NCBI RefSeq assembly: GCF_009905375.1
Contig: NC_133653.1
Span: forward strand, 88,215,004-88,279,003
Origin: Apium graveolens
Lineage: Eukaryota > Streptophyta > Magnoliopsida > Apiales > Apiaceae
Reading direction: 5' to 3'
DNA: 64,000 nucleotides
The notes beneath the pieces are model-generated. The model was not told where the DNA came from and ran no database searches. It worked only from the letters and a program-made list of their open reading frames with translations. The position numbers and the translations under genes are program-made. The stretch's first letter is position 1, and every line of letters starts with the position of its first letter. Shown piece by piece: positions 47,278 to 56,478 of this stretch.

Positions 47278-48874
47278 GTGCAGGGAAACAAAAAGAATCT
47301 TTGGTACTTGGATAGTGGTTGTTCAAGATACATGACTGGTGATTTTACCCTGCTCACAAAGTTCAAGGAGAGAATTGGCCCAAGTATTACTTTTGGAGAT
47401 GACAGCAAGGGTTATATTATGGGATATGGCTTGATTTCAAAGGACAATGTCATCATTGAGGAGGTTGCCTTAGTGGATGGTCTCAAACACAATCTGTTGA
47501 GTATCAGCCAGCTTTATGATAAAGGCAACTCAGTAACCTTCAACTCAGAAGCCTGTGTTGTGACTAATAAAAGAAGCAACAAAGTGGTTCTCACTGGTGT
47601 GAGAAAAGGAAATGTGTACCTAGTTGATTTCAACTCTTCTAATGTAGAATCTGTTACTTGTCTTCTCAGTAAAGCAAGTCAGGATGAAAGTTGGCTATGG
47701 CACAAGAAGCTATCCCATTTAAACTTCAAGACCATGCATGAGCTAGTAAAAAAAGAACTGGTTAGAGGCATTCCTCTAGTGGAGTTTTCTAAGGATGGAT
47801 TGTGTGATGCCTGCCAAAAGAGAAGTAGATTAAAGCATCATTCAGGAAGAAACTTGATTCAACAATTGAATAACCTTTGCAACTGCTACACATGGATTTA
47901 TTTGGACCAGTCAATGTGTTGTCTATCTCAAGGAAAAGATTTTGCCTAGTAATTGTAGATGATTTCTCAAAGTTCTCTTGGACATATTTCCTAAAGTCTA
48001 AAGATGAGGCTAGTGAAATCATTATCAATCACATAAGGCAAGTCAATAATCACCCTGACTTCAAGGTTAGAAGAATCAGGAGTGACAATGGAACTGAGTT
48101 CAAGAATTTTGTCATGAGAGCATTTGTGAGGGAAATGGGATTCTGCATGAGTTTTCAGCAGCAAGAACTCCACAACAGAATGGAGTAGTGAAAAGGAAGA
48201 ACAGATCACTTATTGAAGCTGCAAGGACAATGCTTGAAGAATCTAAACTGCCAACATATTTATGGGCTGAAGCTGTTAATACTGCATGCTACACTCAGAA
48301 TATATCTCTGGTTAATCAAGCAAGATGCATGACTCCCTATCAATTGTTCAAGAACAAGAAGCCAACTCTAAATTTTCTTCATATCTTTGGCTGTAAGTGC
48401 TATATTCTGAGAAATCAAACTGATCAAAATGGGAAGTTTGATGCTAAAGCAGATGAAGGAATTTTTGTTGGATATGATGTTGGTAAAGCATATAGAGTCT
48501 ACAATCTAAGAACCAACATTGTTGTGGAATCAATACATGTTGTGTTTGATGATAAAAAGATTGAAGGACTGCAAGATGGAGATTACCATGAGAGCCTCAA
48601 ATTCGACAATGTGGAGATGGTTAGTGATGACAGTGATGATGAAAGTGATCAAGAAATAGTATCTAAGGATAATGTAGAAAAATCTACTACAAATGAAGCA
48701 CAAAACTCAACATCTGTCGAGTTGCATAATGCTTCATCCGTCGAGAGGCAATCTGCGTTATCCGTCGGGAGACAACCAGCTTCATTCGTCGGTACTCAAA
48801 ATTCACCATCCGTTGAGTTATCAAAAGGAGCAGGAAGTCAAAATAGATCACCTACAGAAAATTCCCCTTTCTGA
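47278..48874 (+). pseudogene. V protease and integrase
   Basis: Protease motif YLDSGCSRYMTG opens the part, followed by TFGDDSKGYIMGYG and LLSISQL. The HHCC zinc site follows (HKKLSHLNF, CDACQK), then after a shift near 47870 the integrase core (HMDLFGPVN, RSDNGTEF). A second shift near 48175 precedes the Glu region (NGVVKRKNRSLIEA: the Glu position reads Lys here). The C terminus (KADEGIFVGY, VYNLRTNIVVESIHVVFDD) ends in a linker full of Ser-Val repeats coming from CGACGGAT motifs. The Glu-to-Lys change alone would inactivate strand transfer. Confidence 0.85.
48711..48822 (+). repeat. CGACGGAT motif cluster 3 (inside V pol linker)
   Basis: Exact reverse copies at 48736 and 48760, with near copies at 48712, 48783 and 48808. 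They are spaced about 24 bases, all on one strand, and so encode a short peptide repeat (SSVERQ, LSVGRQ, SVELSK) between integrase and reverse transcriptase. Confidence 0.85.
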
Positions 48875-50620
48875 AATCAAAGATCCACAAATTCAGGGGG
48901 AGTTTCTAACAGTCAAAACTCAATCACACATCAAGACAACAATGAGGCCTCTTCATCTAGAGCTAATCTACCTCAACAAAGAAAATGGATAAAAGATCAC
49001 CCATTTGAGCTTATTATTGGTGATGTTTCTTCTAGAGTTCAAACCAGAAGAGCAACTCAAGAAGAATGTCTATACAGCAGCTTTCTTTCCAAGGAAGAAC
49101 CAAAGAAGGTAGAAGAAGCTTTGTTGGATCCTGATTGGATTTTAGCTATGCAGGAGGAGCTAAACCAATTTGAAAAGAATAATGTATGGAAGCTGGTGCC
49201 CAAGCCTAAAGGAAAGAATCCAATAGACACCAAATGGGTATTCAGAAACAAGATGGATGAAAATGGCATAGTAGTCAGGAACAAAGCTATATTGGTTGCT
49301 AAGGGTTATTGCCAATAAGAAGGATTAGATTTTCATGAAACATTTGCTCCTGTTGCAAGACTTGAAGCCGTCAGAATCTTCTTAGCCTATGCAGCTCATG
49401 CCAATTTCAAGGTCTATCAAATGGATGTCAAAAGTGCCTTTCTGAATGGAGATTTGGAGGAGGAAGTCTATGTCAGTCAACCTCCTGGTTTGAAGATACA
49501 AAATTTCTAGAACATGTCTATTATCTTTTGAAAGCACTTTATGGACTGAAGTAAGCACCTAGAGCCTGGTATGACACTTTATCAAAGTTCCTTTTGGAAA
49601 ATCACTTCACAAGAGGTACTGTAGATAAAACTTTATTTTTCAGAAATGTTAATGGCTCTGGTATACTTGTTCAAATTTATGTAGATGATATTATTTTTGG
49701 CTCTACAGATGAGAAACTTTGCAAAAAGTTTGTCAAATTGATGCAAAGTAAGTATGAAATGAGTATGATGGGAGAACTGACTTACTTTCTTGGTTTACAA
49801 GTTAAGCAAGTTAGTGATGGAATATTCATAGGTCAAACTAAATACATTTTTTATCTTTTAAATAAGTTTGATCTAGTGGATTGCACATCTGCAAAAACTC
49901 CCATGGCCACTGCAACTAAGCTTGAATTAAACACTACTGAAAAGTCTGTGGATATTTCAAGTTATAGAGGCATGGTTGGCTCACTTTTGTACTTAACAGC
50001 TAGTAGGCCAGATATAATGTTTGCTACATGTTTATGTGCTAGATTTCAGGCTGATCCTAGAAAATATCACTTAATAGCTATTAAGAGAATTTTCAGATAT
50101 CTCAAGGGAACACCAAAACTTGGCATTTGGTATCCTAGGGATTCTGGTTTTGATCTAACTGGTTATTCAGATGCAGATTATGCACGTTGTAGAATTGATA
50201 GAAAAGTACAACAGGAACCTGTCAATTTCTAGGAAACAATCTTGTGTCCTGGTTCAGTAAAAAGTAAAATTCAGTTTCTACTTCTACAGCTGAAGCTGAA
50301 TATATTGATGCTGGCAGTTGTTGTGCACAGATTATATGGATGAAAAATCAATTGCTAGACTATGGTTTGCAAGTTGAAAGGATTCCTATTTTCTGTGATA
50401 ACACAAGTGCAATTGCCATCACTGAAAATCCAGTACAACATTCAAGGACAAAGCACATAAATATCAAGTACCAATTCATAAGGGAACATGTAATGAATGG
50501 TACTGTAGAATTACATTTTGTTCCAAGTCAGAAGTAACTTGCAGATATCTTTACCAAGCTACTGGATGAATCCACCTTTTCAAGGTTGGTAAGTGAGTTA
50601 GGTATGCTCAATTATTCCTA
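48875..50620 (+). pseudogene. V reverse transcriptase and RNase H
   Basis: RT start ([28 protein letters not shown]), AILVAKGYCQ followed by TAA at 49316-49318, [18 protein letters not shown], a one-base deletion near 49488, TAA at 49551-49553 in the GLxQAPRAW block, YVDDIIFGS from 49678, MSMMGELTYFLGL, LYLTASRPDIMFAT, RYLKGTPKLGIWYP, then RNase H with a shift near 50205 and a TAA at 50535-50537 just before LADIFTK. Four of the stops sit where relatives have Gln codons (CAA to TAA). Confidence 0.88.
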
Positions 50621-50712
50621 AATCTTTATGAGTTAATTTGCAAGTTGAAAATCATCCAGAAATTTAATTGATTTTTCAGTCTAGGATGAAATTTTGGCTA
50701 AGTCAAAATTTA

Positions 50713-50922
50713 CATCTCGACGGATGATCTTTATCCATCGAGTTTGATCATCCGTCGGAATACTATCTGCTAATAAAAATCAATTATCTTTCTGGAATAT
50801 TTTATGACTCGACGGATAACCATTTATCCTCATCCGTCGAATTTTCTTAATCTTAGCCGTTAATTTCCTGAACATTATCCATCAAGTATACTTACAGTTT
50901 GTAAGCATAACACGACGGATAA
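50713..50922 (+). repeat. CGACGGAT motif cluster 4 (before the V extra ORF)
   Basis: Exact copies at 50718 (+), 50750 (-), 50810 (+), 50832 (-) and 50913 (+), with near copies at 50732 and 50875. Plus and minus copies alternate as inverted pairs (50718/50750, 50810/50832) that could fold into hairpins. The cluster ends about 100 bases before the TATA box at 51023. Confidence 0.85.
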
Positions 50923-51022
50923 TGGGTGGATTTTTACAGTTTATTTTTAAACGGCTATTTTGGGCAATTTCTATTGGTTAATTTATTTTACTTTATTATT
51001 TTAACAGTTATTTTTGAGATAG

Positions 51023-51030
51023 TATAAAAG
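51023..51030 (+). promoter_or_regulatory. TATA box before the V extra ORF (internal promoter)
   Basis: TATAAAAG, 118 bases before the ATG at 51141, with ATTGGTTA (inverted CCAAT) about 50 bases upstream and a CT-rich leader between. With motif cluster 4 it mirrors the LTR promoter layout. Element U has a TATA box at the matching place. Confidence 0.55.
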
Positions 51031-51140
51031 CTTATTTCATTTCAATCGCTTTTCTTTTATCATTCTCAATTCAACTGCTCTAATTTCATTCTCTCTCAAA
51101 GCACTTACTTTCTTTCTCTTCAAGCTCTTATTCTCTAACA

Positions 51141-52133
51141 ATGGCACATGTTGTAAAGATTATGTCTCAAACTGGGTTCATTTATGAGAAGAACAATTTC
51201 TCTGCACTAGTGAACAAGGGTATTCAGCAATCTGGTGACTATCACAAGATGATGGACTTTGTGAAGAATTGCAAGCTCAACTATGTCATGCTGGAATCAC
51301 CCACAATCTTCTGTGAATTTGTTGAAGAGATGTGGACCACTGCTACCTACAACTCAACAGATAAGACAATCACACTCACCATTAAAGGTAAAGAGTTATG
51401 TATCAATAGTGATGTTATAAGAGCATGTTTCAAGATTCCTGATAACACTGTGACCTTACCACACACTGACACTGATATAATCAATATGGTTAATTCCATG
51501 AACTATGCTCTTTTTACTTCTAAGTTAAGTGACATTAGGAGAATGGGTCTTAGGAAAGAATGGAGTTTTATGTGTGATGTTGTGACAAAGGTCTTTTCAG
51601 GTAAAGTCAGTAATTTTGATTCAGTCAATATCTCAATGCTTAACATGATCTACATGCTAGTTACAGATAAATTCTATAATTTCAGTGACCTTGTCTTGTT
51701 TGAGTTAGGTTTTAAATTAGGAGAGTTGAATAAAAGAGGTAAAAATATGTATTATGCTAGATTCTTTATAATGTTAGCTAACCACCTCTGTGAAGAGATT
51801 GTGCTTGAGAACCCAAACAACAAATTAGATTGTTGGATTCAAGAGAGAAGACTCATTGCAGATTTGAACAGGGCCAATCATCACAAGGATGTGACATTGT
51901 TCTATTTTCCTATAATGCAAGCACCTCAGGTAAGTGAGGTAAGTTCATCTATCCCTATCACTATTATAACCTCACTAATTTCTTTGAGTTCTAGTGTGGC
52001 TATGGCAACTGTGTCCATGACCAAACAGTTGCCTACCCAAGCTACCAAAACTGCAAAAATTTTCAAACCCAAATCAAAGAAAGCCCCCTCTGGTATCTCT
52101 CAAAAGATGTCAGTTGCAAAATCCACTAAAACC
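51141..52133 (+). CDS. SIRE-like extra ORF behind pol (element V), cut by gap
   Basis: The frame is open for 331 codons to the assembly gap. The N-terminal two thirds has the pattern of the plant retrotransposon extra ORF family: LESPTIFCEFVEEMWTTATY, ITLTIKGKELCI, VIRACFKIP, GLRKEWSFMCDVVTKVFSG, LNMIYMLVTDKFYNFSDLV, YYARFFIMLANHL and LFYFPIM. The last visible part is Ser/Thr/Lys-rich and of low complexity. No signal peptide or membrane segment is evident, so the old name env-like has no support here. It is the only long coding part of V without a break, and it has its own TATA box. Function is unknown. Confidence 0.8.
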
Positions 52134-52233
52134 NNNNNNNNNNNNNNNNNNNNNNNNNNNNNNNNNNNNNNNNNNNNNNNNNNNNNNNNNNNNNNNNNNN
52201 NNNNNNNNNNNNNNNNNNNNNNNNNNNNNNNNN
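52134..52233. other. Assembly gap (100 N)
   Basis: The round length suggests a placeholder of unknown true size. On its left lies an unfinished plus-strand copia ORF; on its right, an unfinished minus-strand gypsy gag. The rest of V, and pol plus 3' LTR of the gypsy element, must lie in it or be lost. Confidence 0.95.
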
Positions 52234-52922
52234 TCCGGCACAAACCTGATAACTCAGTAATTTCGCTTCGTACTCTGCTACAGACAAGTTATTCTGCTTT
52301 AGCTCCAAGAACTTGAGCTCCATCTGGTTTTCCATAAACCTCGGGAAATACTTTCCCAGAAACAACTGACTAAATCTCTCCCAGGTTATAATAGCATCTG
52401 TCTCCATGTTTTTCTTGGCCTCCCACCAGTAGTTAGCTTCTCCTTTCAGAAGGTAGGTAGCAAATGCAGTCTTCTGTGCCTCATCGGTACTCAAAATCTC
52501 AAAGGATTTCTCCATTTCCTTTAACCATGCCCTTGCCTCAACTGGGTCGGCTGATCCGTGGAACTCAGGGGCTTAAGGGACTTAAAAGCCCTGAAAGAGT
52601 TTGCCACAGCATTGTTATTTCCTTGAGGGGGTGGGTTGGGTTGACGTTCCAAATTCTGCCTTAGGAGTTGCATGAACTGGCCCATGGGATCCATGCCTGG
52701 GTTTGGTACTGGTTGCTCAACCTCGGTTTCTCCTTCTTCAGCCTCTATCTCAAATCCCTCAACATCATATGTTTCCTCTTCCTCTTCATACAGGGAGTCA
52801 TCCTGTTCCACATAATCCTCATCTTCCTCTTCACTGTGTTCCTGGTTCCTATCATCCTGGTTATGGCTTCCCTGGTCCTCAGATCCAGGGTTCGCCCTAG
52901 TTTCAATCTTTCTTGGCGGCAT
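52234..52922 (-). pseudogene. T3 gypsy gag (one frameshift, cut by gap)
   Basis: Starts MPPRKIETRANPG, followed by a long acidic stretch, MDPMGQFMQLLRQNLE, and the gag core (STDEAQKTAFATYLLKGEANYWW and onward). A single base appears to be missing in a C run near 52573, which shifts the frame just before the gag core. This is the only break seen, so it may be a sequencing or assembly error rather than decay. Gag forms the particle shell; the zinc knuckle would lie in the gap. Confidence 0.82.
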
Positions 52923-53331
52923 GATTCTGATAATAAAAAAAATTATTGGGAAAATTCAACGTTAGGTCACAATCATATACAACATTGTGCCCTACACAGC
53001 TCTTATAATGGGGAGAACGTATATCGCAATTCTATTATTTTAAGAAAGTTCTAATACGAAGTGCAGTAATAATAATGATAAAAACAGTGATCCCATCACT
53101 AATGAACTGAACCAAAGGAAACAAATATATACATAATGCGAGAAATACATAGTTTGATCTGGTCAAAAGTACAACAGTGCTAAAGTCATCTGTCCCAAAA
53201 GTGATACACAAGAGTCTATCTGTCTAGTCAGAAAAAGGGATGCTATATACAAGTCAACTATCCCGGAAAATTGGCTCTTACTAAGGCCTCGGCTAACTAG
53301 ACAACTAGACTATTCCATCATCAATCCTGAA
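52923..53331 (-). other. Spacer between extra ORF and gag (T3)
   Basis: This 409-base stretch has no open frame on the minus strand that I can relate to either neighbour. It acts as the leader of gag or as an intercistronic region. Confidence 0.5.
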
Positions 53332-54069
53332 TCACACACCGGAGCGGGTCAGCTCCCATACCCTTTCCATCGCACGACGGAAGATATAGTCGGCCTGCCG
53401 CCTGGAGATCCTACCATGCCTGTCCCCCTGGAGCGATCTGAGCCTCGCTCGGGATGTGAGCTCTATCCCCGTAAGCTCCCTCCTCAAGGATCGGGGTATA
53501 GAAGCCCTAGTCTCATAAGCTCGGGTACGCCTACCCGCCCTCTCTGCATCCAACTCCCTCCTGGCCTCATCCAGTCGGCCCTCGGCAACAGCCACTCGAG
53601 TCCTCAGAACATCCTGAACATATCCATGAGCTAACGAAGACTGCCTGTGGGCAGGGTCAAGAGGTGGTGAATCCGGAGCCGCTGAGGGTGCCTCCTCGGT
53701 CTGCCTAGGCTCGGAAGTATGGGTCTCTGAGCTGTCATCATCGGGAATCCAAGATAGTGGTGGAGGGGTAGGGGCTCTTACCACCGGAAGTGTGGGTAAA
53801 GGGGTACCAGCATACACTACCATAGGTCCAACACGCTCCTCAGCTACTGGGACCTCATCCGGGTCCTCCTCATCTGGAATAGCAATAACCTCTGTCTCTG
53901 ACTCCTCTGAGGGGTCCTCCTCATCTGAAATAGCAATGACCTCCGTCTCTGACTCCTCTGAGGGGTCCTCCTCATCCTCCTCCATCTCAGGCTCCTCCTG
54001 ATCCTCAACATCTAGCAATGCCTCATCATGCTCACGCTCGAACATCTCAGGGTCCTCTATCTCAGGCGC
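53332..54069 (-). CDS. Acidic extra ORF upstream of gag in T3 (predicted exon 2)
   Basis: Open from a TGTGTAG acceptor at 54070 to a stop at 53332. An ATG at 54045 could also start it. The N half is very acidic, with a duplicated ESETEVIAI segment about 20 residues apart and DEEDP repeats, then a Pro-rich part (TLPVVRAPTPPPLSW). The C half is basic and likely helical (RRELDAERAGRRTRAY, RRAMERVWELTRSG). In frame with the LTR exon 54650-54564 when the 494-base intron is removed. It has no match to gag, pol or env that I know. It lies where Ogre-type elements carry an ORF, but this is not an Ogre gag. Confidence 0.65.
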   Translation of the reverse strand, partial: APEIEDPEMFEREHDEALLDVEDQEEPEMEEDEEDPSEESETEVIAISDEEDPSEESETEVIAIPDEEDPDEVPVAEERVGPMVVYAGTPLPTLPVVRAPTPPPLSWIPDDDSSETHTSEPRQTEEAPSAAPDSPPLDPAHRQSSLAHGYVQDVLRTRVAVAEGRLDEARRELDAERAGRRTRAYETRASIPRSLRRELTGIELTSRARLRSLQGDRHGRISRRQADYIFRRAMERVWELTRSGV

Positions 54070-54563
54070 CTACACATTAAATGAGCTAAGTTACTATCAT
54101 GATACTTATAAGGGTTCCCGTAAGGGTTTTAACTGTCAGCACTACTTTAAGTAGTCCGACCATGAACTTGGCAAGAGTTCTTATTATCTTTGTGAGTTTG
54201 TTATTATATCGACGCATCATCTCTGAGGTTTATAACGCTTAGCTCTGATACCATTTCTGTAACACCCCCAGATCCGGGGTCGGGGATCCGGGCCGTCACG
54301 GTCTTTCTTTCCACAATATCACTTCACTTAATTAATAAAAATAACCTTATGCTGTGACTCCACACTAACACACACCACAACCCGTTATAGTCTCAGAGAT
54401 GAAATTGAAATAAGTACAAGTCTTTGAATCCACAATTTAAAAGTTATTACAACCCAAAACGATTACTTGATAAATTTACAGTTAGTTGCCATTATCTGCC
54501 ACAAGTTATAATTATACATAATTGATTCTCAAAAGTAGATGGTCTGATCTACAATAGATCTAC
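54070..54563 (-). other. Predicted intron spanning LTR end and primer site (T3)
   Basis: Donor GAG|GTAGAT at 54564/54563 and acceptor TGTGTAG at 54070. It includes the last 306 bases of the LTR and the primer site. Both exons meet at codon phase 0. Splicing would remove the primer-binding site, so the product could only be messenger RNA, not genomic RNA. Prediction only. Confidence 0.45.
54242..54253 (-). other. Primer-binding site of T3
   Basis: The minus-strand TGGTATCAGAGC starts four bases after the LTR end (initiator Met tRNA type). It shows that 54258-58228 is a 5' LTR. Confidence 0.88.
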
Positions 54564-54650
54564 CTCTGCAGCTATAGCAGCTACAACATCATCGGGAAGA
54601 CGCGGGACGCTTCCCACGCGCTTGCGCTGGGTCTGCTGGAGTCTGGCCAT
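54564..54650 (-). CDS. LTR-encoded first exon of the T3 extra ORF (29 codons)
   Basis: ATG lies 12 bases after a CAACAG acceptor; codons read MARLQQTQRKRVGSVPRLP and end ...AIAAE at a GT donor. Joined to 54069 the frame continues as APEIEDPEM into the acidic ORF. T1 and T2 hold the same block. The basic N terminus could be a nucleic-acid-binding or nuclear-targeting tail; that is a guess. Without splicing the frame stops three codons further on. Confidence 0.55.
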
Positions 54651-55824
54651 CTTTCCTAACTGTTGTTGTGTGATGAAGAAATAAAGCAAGAGTGAGCCTG
54701 ACAGCTCGTAAGATAATATGTAGTGATAACAATAATATAAGTATCTAAATGGATACTTACTAGAATCTTTTATCAAGTGTAAGATAATTACTTACTAGAT
54801 ATAAGTAAAAACAAGGGATGAAGTTACCAAATACTTCCCTACACTTATATCATTTATAAAGCTACTTGAACTACCACTGTTCAAAGTATTAAGAGTTTTC
54901 AACAGTTAATCACATAGATGAGACTACAAGACAAGATTTGAATAGATTAAATCTTTGAAATATTATTAAAGGAAATGAAGTCATGATATACTTCATTAAG
55001 TTCTGATATATATATATATCCACATATACATCTTCTTTATACAATTTCCTGAAAACCTCTGTCATGTAAAGTATGAACAGAGTTTGAAATATCCAATAAA
55101 TTTGGAAAGGAAAAGAATTTTGGCATAAACCAGATATCTTGCTGATCAGGCAAAGATACCCATAAGTAACCTTTTCTACTAGTAGATGGACGAATTCCCC
55201 ACTGGTCATCACCCTGGTCTCAATAGGACCTTATGCTGGACTGCCACTCAGCCACTTATGCATTTGATGGACTTCCACTGAGCCACTTACACTATTATGG
55301 ACGCCCACTGAGCCCATGTTGCTTATGCCGACTCAATAGATGGACTTACTTCCCGAACGTTGGGTAAGTAATCAAGTCATTTACCAAAACTGCAACCGTG
55401 TTGCGAATATAAAATACACCACAGAGCCGGATCCCTCAGGTTTTGAGCGAGTATTTAAATCCCCTTAAAAAGGAAGATCTTAAATATAAAAATGAGTTTT
55501 GGGATCCGCTCTAACTTTTAAAAATCATTTTGAAGACTCGAAAACACTTTATAGAGTGTTTGGAGTAAAGCTGATTTAATGAAGTAAATCAGTCCCCAGA
55601 ATATTTAGAAAATGACTGAATATTATTATTTAAATAATATTCCCATAAAGAATAATCTTTATAAAAATAATTGAAGTAGAAGTTTTAAAACTTATACTTG
55701 AAACGAGTATTAAATAACCAAAGATATACTTATATGAAAGTACTATCTTTATTTGAATAATCGAAAATAAGTTTGATTATTTACACCTTATTCTTTAATA
55801 AAATAAAGAACAAATCTCAGCAAA

Positions 55825-56050
55825 TAATCGGAGTCATAGATCCTCAAATGAATATTCAAAAATATTCATTAGATAATATAAACTAAGTCATAAGCCCTCG
55901 AGTGAATATTCAAATAATATTCAGATAATAAAATAAAAGGAGTCATAAGTCCTCAAATGAATATTCAAAATAATATTCATTTAATATAAAGGAGTCATAC
56001 GCCTTCGAATAATATTCGAAATAATATTCAATAATAAAATAAAGTTAAAG
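55825..56050 (-). repeat. Tandem repeat of about 58 bp in LTR-T3
   Basis: About four copies of the unit found in T1 and T2 (here seen as GGAGTCATA...CCTCGAATGAATATTC variants). Confidence 0.65.
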
Positions 56051-56433
56051 TTATCGAATAAACCTTATTCGATTAATAGTTTTGAAAACTATGACCATAT
56101 ATATATATAAGTATATATATATATATATATTTATATCCATATATAAAAAATCTACTCGGGATCCTCGACTCCCGGTTTTAGAAAATATTTTCACCTTTGG
56201 GTCCCTGTACTAAGGGTATATGCAAATTACCGCTGTCCTCTAGCATAGGTATTATATACTGAATCAACAGATATATATGGAAAGAATACGAAACAGGCAT
56301 GCATATATATATACCATAGCAACATGCTTCAATATATTGCAACATTTGCTAATTAACCAACATGCATCTATCGCAAGATAATGCAAATACATATATACAT
56401 CACAACAATAGTTATAACTGGTAGAAAACTTGC

Positions 56434-56478
56434 CTGAGCGACTTGGGGTGATAAAAGGCTCGGGACGAGTCTGGTAAC
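56434..56478 (-). other. Exon-like island with GC splice donor (LTR-T3)
   Basis: These 45 bases lie between TTTATAG and GCAAGT. Frame YQTRPEPFITPSRS, one residue different from T2. Confidence 0.55.

Larger units (their letters stand above)
43787..52133 (+). mobile_element. SIRE-like copia element V (3' part lost in assembly gap)
   Basis: Layout: 5' LTR 43787-44802, primer site, gag with two zinc knuckles, protease, integrase, reverse transcriptase, RNase H to about 50620, then a promoter-like region and an extra ORF from 51141 to the gap. The 5-bp flank before the element is GTGAT (43782-43786). The 3' LTR is not in the window. Gag-pol has several stops and shifts, whereas the extra ORF is open to the gap. 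Confidence 0.88.

Noticed and set aside
51141..52133. Cellular gene candidate
   Set aside because: Position directly behind copia RNase H and similarity in pattern to the extra ORF of element U mark it as retrotransposon-encoded.
53416..54001. Plus-strand ORFs opposite the acidic T3 ORF
   Set aside because: They mirror the GC-rich repeat codons of the minus-strand ORF; no independent signals.
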